Part shown: piece after piece, positions 30,016 through 40,053 of the stretch | How the letters are laid out: every line of letters starts with the position of its first letter | Position numbering within the stretch: position 1 is the first letter of the stretch | Origin: Caldilineaceae bacterium | GTDB lineage: Bacteria; Chloroflexota; Anaerolineae; Caldilineales; Caldilineaceae | Assembly: GCA_020634815.1 (NCBI GenBank) | Contig: JACKBA010000026.1 | Span: 1 to 64,000 of the forward strand | Direction: 5' to 3' | DNA length: 64,000 nucleotides | The notes under the pieces: model-generated | The model's input: only the letters and a program-made list of their open reading frames with translations | Database searches by the model: none | Told to the model about the DNA's origin: nothing | Program-made: the position numbers and the translations under genes

Positions 30016-33000
30016 ATGCGCACCGTGGGTTTCCGCCAGATCAAGAGTCTATTCGTACTCAGCACACTTTGTGTCGCGCTGTTGCTGCCGTTGACGGCAT
30101 CGGCCGCCGCGCCCTCGCCGTTCGAGCAGCGCGCCGGCAGCAGCGACACGCCCGTCCCCATCGATAACCTTGAGGATGTCCAACAAGCCGTGGTGCGCAT
30201 CGAAGCCGTTGGCGTCTTCAAGGATCCAGCCGAAGGAATGTTGATGGAGGCCGGCTCGGGCAGCGGCTTTGTCATCGACGAAGAGGGCCGCGTCGTAACC
30301 AACAACCATGTCGTCACCGGCGCCGGCTTTTACCGGGTCTACCTGGAAGGGAAGGAGGACCCCGTCAACGCGCGCGTGCTCGGCGTCTCCGAGTGCGCGG
30401 ACCTGGCCGTCATCGACTTGCAGGGCGACGGCTATCCCTTCCTGGCATGGTACGAGGAACCGATCAAGGTGGGCCTCGACGTCTACGCGGCGGGTTTCCC
30501 CTTGGGCGACCCCGAGTACACGCTGACGCGCGGCATCGTCGCCAAGGCGCGCGCCGACGGCGAGACGGACTGGGCGTCGGTGGACGGCGTCATTCAGCAT
30601 GACGCGGACATCAACCCCGGCAACTCGGGCGGCCCACTCGTGACCGCCGATGGCCAGGTGGTCGGCGTCAACTATGCCGGCGATCGCAACGTCAACCAGT
30701 TCTTCGCCATCGGCTACGACGAGGCTGTCCGCGTGGTGGAGCAGTTGCTGGCGGGAAATGACGTCGACTCCATCGGTGTCAACGGCCGCGCCATTCTGAG
30801 CGACGACGGCCAGTTGTCGGGCATCTGGGTCTCATCGGTGGCGTCGGGTTCGCAAGCCGATGCCGTGGGCATGGAGCCTGGCGACATCATTCTGTCGCTG
30901 GAAAGCCTGCCCGTGGGCGAGGATGGCACCATGTCCACCTACTGCGAGATTCTGCGCAGCCACAGCGCCGACGACGTCATGGCCGTGGAGGTGCTGCGCC
31001 TGGATACGGACGAGGTGCTCGAAGGCCAGCTCAACGGGCGCCAGTTGGAGCAGAGCCTGTCGCTGGCCGATCAGACCGGCGGCGAGGAAGCCCCGCAGCA
31101 GGAGACCGGCACCGATGCAGAGACGCCAGCCGCCGCCGAGACCTACGAAGAGTTTGTCGAAGTGACCGACGGCCAAGGCATCTTTACCTTCAACGCGCCG
31201 GCCGAGTGGACCGATGTGGCCGATGGCGACTGGATCTACGCCGACAACAACGTGGGCTCCCGCTTTGACATTTCGCCCGACCTGGCCAACTTCTTCGACA
31301 ACTGGGGCATCCCAGGCGCGATCCTGCGCTACTCCGAATCGCTACCCCAAGAGATGTCGGTCGAGGATCTGGTCGACGCCTACACGCTGGAGGAGTCGTG
31401 CACCAAGGGCGAGCGCGGATCACAGGGGCTTGGGGATTTCTCTGTTGTGTACCAGAGATGGAACGAGTGTAGTGGAACTACGACCTCAGGCGTAATGGTC
31501 GTATTGGTGCCAACGGAAAGCCAAGCATACTATGTGCTGATCGAACTGTACGGCGGCGAGCAGCGCGACTTCAATGCGTGGGACACCATTCTCGACTCGC
31601 TGGTCGTGACGCCGCCCAACGGCGCCGAGCCGGCGCCCGAACCGACGACTACCACCGACAGCCCGCTCTTCGACCTGGTGGACACGAGCGAACTTGCCTA
31701 CTCTTATGTCGCATTGGAGGATGCCGCGATCTCTGCGCTCATCCCAGAGGAGTACGGCGACATCGAGTATTCGGAGTGGACGACCAGCGACGGCGAGGCG
31801 CTCGGCTACATCGTCACGGCCGCACCCAATATCGACGACTTCCGTAATACGTGGACGACGCCCGGCGTGATCGTCAAGAGCGCCATCGGGCTGACCGAGG
31901 AACTCGACGCCGACGAGATGCTGACCGACGACAGCCTGGCCGAGACCTGCACCTTCGACGACCGCTACACCTATGTTCACGAGGCTTTCGACGCCACCTA
32001 CAATGTGGTCTATGACGTCTACAACGAGTGCGACGGCACCGACACCTCCTACGTGCTGCTCATGGCGCAGAGCGATCCCATCGACCAGGTGATCTTCGCC
32101 GACTATCTGGTTGTGGACGATGCCGATGTCGAGGCGTTCAACACCTTTGCCGACAGCTTCTATCTCGACCCCGACCTGGCGAGCGCGCCGCCGGCCGACA
32201 CCGGCGAAGGCACGACGCCCGGCGAAACCGGCCCGGTGTACACCACGGTCACCGACGACAGCGCGACGATCAGCGTGCGCGTGCCGGAAAGCTGGAGCGA
32301 CGTCGTCAGCGAGGATTGGGACCTGGGCGACGGTCCCATCGGTGTCTCGCTCAGCGTGGCGCCTGACGTGCAGGACTTCAACGATCGGTGGGACACGCCG
32401 GGCGTCTTCATCGGCGTGTCGGAAGATGTGGCCGCCGCATTCACCCCCGACGAGGTGCTCGATGTCTTCGAGTTCAGCGACGACTGCACCTACGACAGTC
32501 GCTACGACTATGAGACCGACACGCTGGAGGGCGGCTACGATATGTGGCTGGATTGTGGTAGTGTCGAGGGCAGCAATTTTGTTGTCCTGGCGGCCAATCC
32601 GGTAGGTGAGAGTTCGCCCATCATCTTGCTGTATACCTTGCTGCCGACAGAAGAGGACCGCTCGGTCTTTGGCGAACTGGTCAGCACGCTGGGTATTGCC
32701 GGCGCGGTGGAGTCGTCCCAGGCGTCGGAGCAGGAACAACTGCTGAGCAACCCGACCGCAACCGTGGCCGTGGATCGGCTGAACGTGCGCAGCGGGCCGG
32801 GCACCAACTTCAACCGTGTCGGTGCAGTGGAGCGCGGCGATGCGCTCATCGTCACCGGCCAGGTCAACAACTGCGGCTGGCTGCAAATCGTCACGCCCGA
32901 CGAGCTGGAAGGCTGGGTCTCCGGCAGCAGCCAGTACGTGACGCTCGACGCGCGCTGCGCCGACATTCCCGAAGTGGAAGCGCCCAGCGCACCGGCCGGT

Positions 33001-33303
33001 GGCGGCACCGGGAGCAGCCAGGGCGGCAGTTCAGGCGGCGGCCAGGCGAGCAGCGGCAACGCCAGCCAGGGCTGCTATCTCTTCCAAAACGGCCTCGGCA
33101 CCGAGCTGACGATTACCTTTACCAATCGCGACAGCGGCAAGGGCGAAACCTTCAAGATTGCGGGCAACGGCGAGATCGAAAAGTGCTTCGCACCCGGCCG
33201 CTACACCTATACGTTGGATGCGCCACCCCCGTGGGGTAGCACCAACGGTGAATTGACGGTCGAAGCAGGCGACACGTTCCTCTTCCCGATTAACCCTGAT
33301 TGA
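30016..33303 (+). CDS. Secreted trypsin-like (HtrA/S1C) protease with PDZ, three internal repeats and SH3b
   Basis: The 1095-residue exported protein has a signal peptide (about 1-31, cleavage near SAAAP) and a trypsin-like domain with catalytic triad H98 (NNHVV), D129 (CADLAVI) and S204 (NPGNSGGP), then a PDZ-like domain (about 255-345). Three repeats follow (about 376-540, 561-720, 741-900), each with a YxxV opening, a DFxxxWxxPG block and a Cys pair about 25 residues apart. A bacterial SH3b domain (about 915-980, LNVRSGPGTNF), a Gly/Ser-rich linker and a C-terminal domain with two Cys (from about 1019) complete it. Far longer than standard HtrA (about 400). It probably acts at the cell surface. 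ATG 30016 has AAAAGGAG. Confidence 0.9.
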   Translation: MRTVGFRQIKSLFVLSTLCVALLLPLTASAAAPSPFEQRAGSSDTPVPIDNLEDVQQAVVRIEAVGVFKDPAEGMLMEAGSGSGFVIDEEGRVVTNNHVVTGAGFYRVYLEGKEDPVNARVLGVSECADLAVIDLQGDGYPFLAWYEEPIKVGLDVYAAGFPLGDPEYTLTRGIVAKARADGETDWASVDGVIQHDADINPGNSGGPLVTADGQVVGVNYAGDRNVNQFFAIGYDEAVRVVEQLLAGNDVDSIGVNGRAILSDDGQLSGIWVSSVASGSQADAVGMEPGDIILSLESLPVGEDGTMSTYCEILRSHSADDVMAVEVLRLDTDEVLEGQLNGRQLEQSLSLADQTGGEEAPQQETGTDAETPAAAETYEEFVEVTDGQGIFTFNAPAEWTDVADGDWIYADNNVGSRFDISPDLANFFDNWGIPGAILRYSESLPQEMSVEDLVDAYTLEESCTKGERGSQGLGDFSVVYQRWNECSGTTTSGVMVVLVPTESQAYYVLIELYGGEQRDFNAWDTILDSLVVTPPNGAEPAPEPTTTTDSPLFDLVDTSELAYSYVALEDAAISALIPEEYGDIEYSEWTTSDGEALGYIVTAAPNIDDFRNTWTTPGVIVKSAIGLTEELDADEMLTDDSLAETCTFDDRYTYVHEAFDATYNVVYDVYNECDGTDTSYVLLMAQSDPIDQVIFADYLVVDDADVEAFNTFADSFYLDPDLASAPPADTGEGTTPGETGPVYTTVTDDSATISVRVPESWSDVVSEDWDLGDGPIGVSLSVAPDVQDFNDRWDTPGVFIGVSEDVAAAFTPDEVLDVFEFSDDCTYDSRYDYETDTLEGGYDMWLDCGSVEGSNFVVLAANPVGESSPIILLYTLLPTEEDRSVFGELVSTLGIAGAVESSQASEQEQLLSNPTATVAVDRLNVRSGPGTNFNRVGAVERGDALIVTGQVNNCGWLQIVTPDELEGWVSGSSQYVTLDARCADIPEVEAPSAPAGGGTGSSQGGSSGGGQASSGNASQGCYLFQNGLGTELTITFTNRDSGKGETFKIAGNGEIEKCFAPGRYTYTLDAPPPWGSTNGELTVEAGDTFLFPINPD

Positions 33304-33331
33304 CCTTTGTTTTGAACGGTAGAACAGCCTG

Positions 33332-33384
33332 AGGTGGCCCTACACACGCGATGCAATTGTATATGTGCGTGTGTAGGGTCACCT
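33332..33384. terminator. Bidirectional hairpin between convergent genes
   Basis: AGGTGGCCCTACACACGC (33332-33349) pairs with GCGTGTGTAGGGTCACCT (33367-33384) with one internal mismatch. It lies between the stops of the protease (33303) and the minus-strand gene ending at 33403; TTT follows on the plus strand. Confidence 0.7.
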
Positions 33385-33402
33385 TTCGCCGTCATTGCGC
33401 AA

Positions 33403-34002
33403 TCACTCGAACACCTCGGCGGAGATGCTGTCTACATTTGGCGCGACACTGGCATCGACCAACGCATAGCCATTCGCTGTCACAGTTTCCCCTGGCTTGA
33501 CTCGAATTCCATAATCATAGTCGTCGTCCAGAACAAAACCTTCAGCATCCAAGAATTCGATCTTTGCAGTCAAATTGATAGTTGACGTCCCGATGTTTTC
33601 AATTTCGAGAACCCAAGCCATCTTCCACCACACATCATTTGCCTCAACGACCTTTCCATCAACACTATGAATCTTGATGTCAGAAGGCACATCTTCGTCC
33701 CCATGTGCCGTTGGCACCGAATCGCCAATTATTGATCCTTGTACATCAGTCTCGCGGGTTAGTGTCTCCGTCAATCCAAGCGACAACGAAACTAGGTTTA
33801 CTTGTTTGACCAATTCAGTATTTGTCGCGCGTAATGACTCAACATCCAGCTTGAGTAAGGCTACCGATTCTTCAAGCTTGCTCAAGCGACTTTCAACTGT
33901 CGGGGTGCGAGCAGATTGGGCGTGCGACAGCGTGTATTGAAATGCAAGCGCAGTAACCGACACGACCAAAAGCTGGAGGATCAAGACGAGGGGCTTTTTC
34001 AT
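33403..34002 (-). CDS. Exported coiled-coil protein with C-terminal beta domain
   Basis: The 199-residue product has a signal peptide (about 1-30, ALAFQYTLSHAQS), a coiled coil (about 36-75, SRLSKLEESVALLKLDVESL) and a C-terminal beta-sandwich-like stretch (about 115-199) with WVLEIENIGTSTINL and VKPGETVTANGYALV, reminiscent of FxLYD-type domains. RBS GGAGAAAC precedes ATG 34002. Codon usage is clearly more AT-rich than flanking genes, suggesting a different origin. No function assigned. The gap 34003-34221 holds nothing evident. Confidence 0.75.
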   Translation of the reverse strand: MKKPLVLILQLLVVSVTALAFQYTLSHAQSARTPTVESRLSKLEESVALLKLDVESLRATNTELVKQVNLVSLSLGLTETLTRETDVQGSIIGDSVPTAHGDEDVPSDIKIHSVDGKVVEANDVWWKMAWVLEIENIGTSTINLTAKIEFLDAEGFVLDDDYDYGIRVKPGETVTANGYALVDASVAPNVDSISAEVFE

Positions 34003-34221
34003 GTTATTGTTTCTCCATAGAACTTGGAAATTGCGAACTGACCTGACAGTGATCTACTCTCGATGGCTAACAGGATCAGTCCACGACTGTCAGGATCTGG
34101 GCTTACGTTATTGTATATTCACCCATGAATGACAACAAATCAATGAGATGAGCTTCATGGGACATCAGAATGTTGCAAGAGTACTGCGGCACAGGGACGC
34201 ACTTTGGTGTAAACTCCTAAC

Positions 34222-35019
34222 ATGCAACGTATTCCGCACGCAAACCGCGTCATCACCTATACCTTCGACGCGCTGGCCGGCCTGCCGGTGCGGGCGCACG
34301 TCTCCACGCGGCACGGCGGCGTGAGCCCTGAGCCGTGGCGCAGCCTCAACTTCAGCGTGCTGCGCGGGGACACGCCCGAACGCGTGCGCGAGAACCGGCA
34401 GCGCCTCGCTGCCGCGCTGGGGCTCGATGCCGCCGCCTTTGTGCACTGCCGGCAGGTGCATGGCACCGGCATCGCCAAGGTTGACGGGTCGAACGCCGGC
34501 CAGGTCATGGATGGCAGCGACGGCCTCATCACCGACACGCCCGGCCTGCCGCTCAGCCTCGTCTTCGCCGACTGCGTGCCGCTGCTCCTCTACGATCCCA
34601 TCCACCACGCGCTGGGCGTCTGCCATGCAGGATGGCGCGGCACCGTCAACGGCGCGGCAACCGCCACGCTGTGGGCCATGGAGGCCGCGTATGACACGGA
34701 GCCGGCGCAGGTGCAGGTGGGCATCGGCCCCAGCATCGGCCCGCAGAGCTACGAGGTCGGGCCGGAGGTGGCCGCCCTGGCCGCCCTGCATCTGCCCGAT
34801 GCAGCGGCTGCGCTTGACTACGCGAACGGCGCCGACGCCAATCCTTTCTTCGACCTGTGGCGGGCCAACGCGCAGTTGTTCGCCGCCGCCGGTGTCCCGG
34901 CCGATCGCATCGAGATCGCCGGTATCGACACGGCACAGAACACGACGGATTTCTTCAGCCACCGCGCCGAACGCGGCCGCTGCGGCCTCTTCAGCATGGT
35001 GGCGTGGTTGGAAGACTAG
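34222..35019 (+). CDS. pgeF: Peptidoglycan editing factor PgeF / laccase-domain purine nucleosidase
   Basis: The 265-residue product belongs to the YfiH/DUF152 family: STRHGGVS near the N-terminus, the metal-site segments CRQVHGTGI (His), FADCVPLLLYD (Cys) and CHAGWRGTVNG (His), and the C-terminal FFSHRAERGRCG. Members act on purine nucleosides and, in E. coli, correct L-Ser-containing peptidoglycan precursors. The start ATG lies only 6 nt after a TAAACT element, so the transcript may be leaderless. Confidence 0.9.
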   Translation: MQRIPHANRVITYTFDALAGLPVRAHVSTRHGGVSPEPWRSLNFSVLRGDTPERVRENRQRLAAALGLDAAAFVHCRQVHGTGIAKVDGSNAGQVMDGSDGLITDTPGLPLSLVFADCVPLLLYDPIHHALGVCHAGWRGTVNGAATATLWAMEAAYDTEPAQVQVGIGPSIGPQSYEVGPEVAALAALHLPDAAAALDYANGADANPFFDLWRANAQLFAAAGVPADRIEIAGIDTAQNTTDFFSHRAERGRCGLFSMVAWLED

Positions 35020-35102
35020 ACCACAGATTTGACGGATTTGGCGGATAGACACGGATTTTCTTGTTCGTTCTGATCCGCCGAATCCGCCAAATCCGCGGTC
35101 TA
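35017..35102. repeat. 30-bp imperfect inverted repeat
   Basis: Arms 35017-35046 and 35073-35102 (built on GGATTTGGCGGAT / ATCCGCCAAATCC units) match at 26 of 30 positions around a 26-nt loop. The left arm begins at the pgeF stop codon. It may terminate pgeF or be a REP-like element. Confidence 0.65.
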
Positions 35103-35136
35103 TAACTTCTGTTTCCGCTTGACCAAGGAGGAACTG

Positions 35137-36318
35137 ATGAACTTCGCCGCCTGTCGTTTCTGTGGTCCGTTGGTGATTGCGTTCTTCCTACTGGCGGTAG
35201 GCCAGGCCGCACTGGCCCAAGAGGCACAGCCCGCCGCGCCGGCTGCCGCGCCAAACCTGCTCGTCAACGCCGGCTTCGAGTGCGGTGAAGAAGGGTACAC
35301 CGAAGCCCCGGTGCCGCCGGGCGACACCAAGCCCAATTACTTCCCCAACGGCTGGGTCGTGACCAGCCCCATGACCATCCCCATCGTCACCAGCGCGCGC
35401 ATCCGCTTCGCCAACTCCTGTGACGGCGAGGCGCACGTCGAGCGGATCGAGGGCCGCGACAGCGTGCTCATCCGCGCGCTGGATCACGAGACCGATCCTG
35501 AGCCCGGCAAGCCCTTCGACGTGACACTCTTGCAGCAGGTCCCGGTCATCAGCGGCACGGATTACAGCCTCAGCGGCTGGATGCTCACGCTCTGTGGCGG
35601 CAGTTTCAGCGACCCCAACGACTGCCCCGAGGGCTACTACATGGCCAAGTTGCTGGGCATCGACCCCACCGGCGGCACGGATCCCGCCGCGCCCACGGTG
35701 GAATGGGTCGAGAACCGGCGCAATTTTGTCGAGGCGGACGGCCGCACGCGCGTCGGCTGGCAGAACCTGCGCACGGCATCGACGGCGCAGGCTGTGACGA
35801 TCACCGTCTTTGCGCGCATCAACAGCCCCTTCCGCTGGCATGGCAACCACGGCTTCATCGACGCGCTGAGCATCATGCAGGCGCCCACGGCCACCATCAC
35901 GGCCACGGCCGAGTTGATCAGCCCGGCGCCGGCGCCGCCAACGATCACCGTCGCCTGGCAGGGCAGCCTCGGCCCCGACATCCCGCTGATTCCCAACGGC
36001 AACCACCGCCTGCTCTACGACCTGGAGTACTGGAACAGCGAGAGCGCCACCTGGCAGCCGGTGGCAAGCGACAGGGAAGGGGACGGATCGCTCGACTTTG
36101 TCGCGCGCTGTTTCGACGTCACGTACCAGTTCCGCGTCAAGCCGCGCGCCGAACAACCCGAAGGCAACAACGGGGCGACGCCCAACCAGCGTTATCCGGG
36201 GCTGTGGGTCGAGAGCGCGCCCATCGTCGTGCCGCCCAATCTGCCCGGACCGAGCGAGCCCTTCACCGCAACAAACCAGATCTTCCTGCCCGCCATCAGC
36301 ACGGTGCGCTCCTGCTGA
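35137..36318 (+). CDS. Secreted protein with carbohydrate-binding-like N-terminal module
   Basis: The 393-residue product has a signal peptide (about 1-27, [12 protein letters not shown]), an Ala/Pro linker, then [14 protein letters not shown], the opening usual for CBM-like jelly-roll modules of extracellular proteins (about 38-255), followed by a fibronectin-like beta domain (about 265-385). No catalytic motif is visible. AAGGAGG precedes ATG 35137; the frame's earlier ATG at 35119 overlaps that RBS. Likely binds a glycan or sits at the surface. Confidence 0.75.
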   Translation: MNFAACRFCGPLVIAFFLLAVGQAALAQEAQPAAPAAAPNLLVNAGFECGEEGYTEAPVPPGDTKPNYFPNGWVVTSPMTIPIVTSARIRFANSCDGEAHVERIEGRDSVLIRALDHETDPEPGKPFDVTLLQQVPVISGTDYSLSGWMLTLCGGSFSDPNDCPEGYYMAKLLGIDPTGGTDPAAPTVEWVENRRNFVEADGRTRVGWQNLRTASTAQAVTITVFARINSPFRWHGNHGFIDALSIMQAPTATITATAELISPAPAPPTITVAWQGSLGPDIPLIPNGNHRLLYDLEYWNSESATWQPVASDREGDGSLDFVARCFDVTYQFRVKPRAEQPEGNNGATPNQRYPGLWVESAPIVVPPNLPGPSEPFTATNQIFLPAISTVRSC

Positions 36319-36381
36319 CTTTGGGCGCCCTGATCTTGCCGGGACTTTGCCGCGCACCCGAATCGTTGGTAGAATCGGGTG

Positions 36382-37104
36382 ATGATCCAGGACAGGGTTC
36401 GAACAGCCGAGATCGCCGCCAACCTGGCGGATGTTCGTACGCGAATTGGCGCCGCCGCTGAACGGAGCGGCCGGCGGCCGGACGATGTGCTGCTCGTCGC
36501 CGTGAGTAAGACGCACCCAATCGAGGACATCGTCGCGGCCATGGCTGCGGGGCAGCGCGACTTTGGCGAGAACCGGCTGGAAGAGCTGTGGACGAAGGTC
36601 GAGCAGGCGCGCTCGCTGCACCTCGACGCCATTCGCTGGCACATGATCGGGAACATCCAAAGCCGCAAAACGCGCGACGCAGTGGGACCATTCGTACTGA
36701 TTCACTCCATCGACCGTGCGAAAATTGCAGCAAGGCTCAGCCGCGACGCCGAAGCCGCCGGCAACGTAATGAAGGTGCTGGTGGAGGTCAACGTCAGCGG
36801 CGAGGCGAGCAAGCATGGCTTTACGCCCGATGAACTGCTGGCCCAGGCCGGCGAGTTGCTGGCTTTGCCCGGCATTGACGTGGCCGGGCTGATGACCATG
36901 GCGCCCTTCGAGGCAGAGCCCGAAGCGACGCGGCCGGTCTTCCGGGCGCTGCGCAGCCTGCGTGAACGGCTGGCCGACGCATATCCGGCCGGCGACTGGA
37001 ACGAACTCTCCATGGGCATGACGAATGACTTCGAGGTCGCCATCGAAGAAGGCGCCACCATCGTGCGCATTGGCTCTGCCATTTTTGGCAGCAGGAACGG
37101 ATAG
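36382..37104 (+). CDS. YggS-family PLP homeostasis protein
   Basis: The 240-residue alanine-racemase-fold protein binds PLP without known catalysis and controls PLP levels. It shows [13 protein letters not shown] with the PLP lysine (about residue 37), [33 protein letters not shown], and [21 protein letters not shown] 36382 is preferred over GTG 36379. It is followed by proC and a yggT-type gene, the classical arrangement. Confidence 0.93.
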   Translation: MIQDRVRTAEIAANLADVRTRIGAAAERSGRRPDDVLLVAVSKTHPIEDIVAAMAAGQRDFGENRLEELWTKVEQARSLHLDAIRWHMIGNIQSRKTRDAVGPFVLIHSIDRAKIAARLSRDAEAAGNVMKVLVEVNVSGEASKHGFTPDELLAQAGELLALPGIDVAGLMTMAPFEAEPEATRPVFRALRSLRERLADAYPAGDWNELSMGMTNDFEVAIEEGATIVRIGSAIFGSRNG

Positions 37105-37110
37105 ATACCT

Positions 37111-37943
<833 letters not shown>

Positions 37944-37947
<4 letters not shown>

Positions 37948-38207
37948 GCGCATTCTTTGAGATTCTAGCCATGCTGCTCCAGGTGTACAGCTACGTCCTG
38001 CTGGCGCGCGCCCTGATGAGCTGGATTCCCAATCTCGACCCGTACAACCCAATCGTGCAATTTCTCTATCAGATCACCGAGCCGGTGCTGGAGCCGGTGC
38101 GCCGTCTCATCCCCCCGCTGGGCGGGATGATCGACATCTCCATCATCGTCGTCTTCTTTGCCCTGATTATCCTGCAACAGATGCTGATGACCATCGCGGC
38201 TTCCTAA
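37944..38207 (+). CDS. YggT family membrane protein
   Basis: The 87-residue product has two membrane helices and the family core [20 protein letters not shown] followed by [21 protein letters not shown]. It starts in an ATGA overlap with proC. Linked in other bacteria to cell-division or envelope functions, mechanism unknown. Confidence 0.9.
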
Positions 38208-38231
38208 ACCGGCCGCGAGAAAGGATTCGCC

Positions 38232-38621
38232 ATGAAGGTCCTCAGACTTGTCACCCTGTCGCTGATCGCGGCCCTGTTCGTTGCGGCCTGTGCACCCGTG
38301 CAGGCGCCGGTCGCCGAGCCTGCGGCAACGGACGCACCGGCAGAGGCGGCCGCGCCAATGAGCGCGGATCAACAGGCCATGGCCGACGCGACGGCGCCAT
38401 GGGCGGCGGAGCAGCTTGGCGTCGCGGCAGACGATATTACTGTGGTATCAGTCGAGGCGATGGAGTGGCCCGATTCAGCGCTGGGCTGCCCGCAGCCGGA
38501 CATGATCTACGCGGCCGTCATCACGCCTGGCTACCAGGTGACGATCGAGGCACAGGGCACGACGTACGCCGTCCATACAGACAGCCGGCCCGACGGCGAG
38601 AAGGTCATCTGCAACCAGTGA
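38232..38621 (+). CDS. Small lipoprotein of unknown function
   Basis: The 129-residue product has lipobox VAAC (C20), an Ala/Pro-rich tether (to about 45) and a compact domain with MEWPDSALGCPQPDMIYA and ITPGYQVTIEAQG. The W-P-D-S-x-L-G-C-P pattern occurs in a family of uncharacterised bacterial proteins. It is probably co-transcribed with the yggT-type gene 24 nt upstream. Confidence 0.78.
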   Translation: MKVLRLVTLSLIAALFVAACAPVQAPVAEPAATDAPAEAAAPMSADQQAMADATAPWAAEQLGVAADDITVVSVEAMEWPDSALGCPQPDMIYAAVITPGYQVTIEAQGTTYAVHTDSRPDGEKVICNQ

Positions 38622-38631
38622 GGTTTCACCC

Positions 38632-39039
38632 TTGACGACAGTCGACCCCGGCAGCCAGCCCTTCTACATCTCGCGCCGCCGCTTCGAGGAGATCGTCGCC
38701 GAGGCGCTGGATGAGATCCCTGAGGCGCTGTGGAAGGTCATCGACAACGTGGTCGTGACCGTGGAGGAATGGCCCACACGGCGCCATATCGATCGCGTCG
38801 GGCTGGGTCCAGGCAACACACTGCTCGGGCTCTACGAAGGCGTGCCGCTGACGGTGCGCACGAGCCATTACGGGCTGGTTGCGCCCGACAAGATCACCAT
38901 CTTTCGCGGGCCTATCTTGCAGGTCAGCCCAGCCGACGAAGATGCCGTGCGAGCGCAGATACGCCAGACGGTGCTGCACGAGATCGCGCACCATTTCGGC
39001 ATCAGCGACGAGCGGCTGATCGAACTTGGCGCCTACTGA
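38632..39039 (+). CDS. Minimal zincin-like metallopeptidase (PF06262 type)
   Basis: The 135-residue product has the zinc site HEIAHHFG (H116, E117, H120) with acidic residues at DERLIEL beyond it, and the family N-terminus FEEIVAEALDEIPE. Length fits the minimal zincin family, about 115-135 residues. The start is TTG 38632, 11 nt after the lipoprotein stop, with GAGG upstream. Substrate unknown. Confidence 0.86.
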   Translation: MTTVDPGSQPFYISRRRFEEIVAEALDEIPEALWKVIDNVVVTVEEWPTRRHIDRVGLGPGNTLLGLYEGVPLTVRTSHYGLVAPDKITIFRGPILQVSPADEDAVRAQIRQTVLHEIAHHFGISDERLIELGAY

Positions 39040-39146
39040 GTGGCCGGCCGCGTCCGCATCGCGGGCGAGTGCCTGCATCGGCCCGATTTATCTCATCTCT
39101 TGACGGCACCCGCGAACCCTTCCAGCGCAGCGAGGTCTGACGATCC

Positions 39147-40052
39147 ATGACGACAAGCACTGCTTCACCCACGCCGACCGGCCAAAACGCCCCGCTCGCA
39201 CCGCTCGATCTGCGCATCGACGAGACGCCGGCGGACGGCCACTACTACACCTTCTCGGCGCCGGACGGCAGGTTGCTGGCCGGTCTGCTCGTGCTGCTCG
39301 ACAATCGCGTCGCCACCACCCGCGCCGAACTCTTCTACTACGACGACACGCTCGACCGTCCAACGCGCGATGCCGTGCTGCGCCGCGCCCGCAATATCAT
39401 CGGCACCGACTACCATGGCGGCGGCGGGCTGAACACACCGCTGGCCGTCTCGTATACCGACCGGCAACTCACAATCAATGTCGACCACGTAAGCGGCGAT
39501 CCCACCTACAGGGAAGAGCCGGCCTATCCGCTCTGGAAGGTTGCTTCGTGGATTCTGGCTGCCTTTGTCCTTATCGTCGTCCTGGGTCTGGCCTTCAACG
39601 CGTTGCGCAGCCGCGCACCCGAGCAAAGTGCCACAACCGCCACGCCGGTCGCCGCACAACAAGCCGAGGCAGGCGATGCTGCCAACCGCACTGCCGAGGA
39701 GGTCGCAGCCGTGCAGGTCAGTGCGCCCGAAGGCGTCGATCCGGCGAGTCTCCAGCCCAATACCAACGGGCTTCCGGCGAGTGTGAACGCCGATCCGGGG
39801 CTTGCCCCCGGCGTGGTCGCTGTCATGGGTGAGGGCTACAACTCTTTCATCCGCTCGCTACCCGGCGCCGAGGCCGGTGAAGGGGTTGGTTACCTTAAGC
39901 CCGGCGATCGCGTCACAATCATCGGCGGCCCGACATGGCTCAAGGGCGATTCGGACACCATCGTGTGGTGGTACGTGCGCGCCGAAGACGGTGTTACGGG
40001 GTGGGCGCCCGCCAACACGAGCACGCTGACCCTGCTGGAAGTTGCGCCCTGA
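39147..40052 (+). CDS. Membrane-anchored SH3b domain protein
   Basis: The 301-residue product has an N-terminal cytosolic domain (about 18-125), a single membrane helix (about 133-152, ILAAFVLIVVLGLAFNAL), a low-complexity Ala/Glu linker and a C-terminal SH3b-like domain (about 225-301) ending WWYVRAEDGVTGWAPANTS. The SH3b is predicted outside the membrane, where such domains bind cell-wall or surface ligands. Its stop lies 1 nt from the stop of the convergent ABC gene. Confidence 0.75.
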   Translation: MTTSTASPTPTGQNAPLAPLDLRIDETPADGHYYTFSAPDGRLLAGLLVLLDNRVATTRAELFYYDDTLDRPTRDAVLRRARNIIGTDYHGGGGLNTPLAVSYTDRQLTINVDHVSGDPTYREEPAYPLWKVASWILAAFVLIVVLGLAFNALRSRAPEQSATTATPVAAQQAEAGDAANRTAEEVAAVQVSAPEGVDPASLQPNTNGLPASVNADPGLAPGVVAVMGEGYNSFIRSLPGAEAGEGVGYLKPGDRVTIIGGPTWLKGDSDTIVWWYVRAEDGVTGWAPANTSTLTLLEVAP

Positions 40053-40053
40053 C

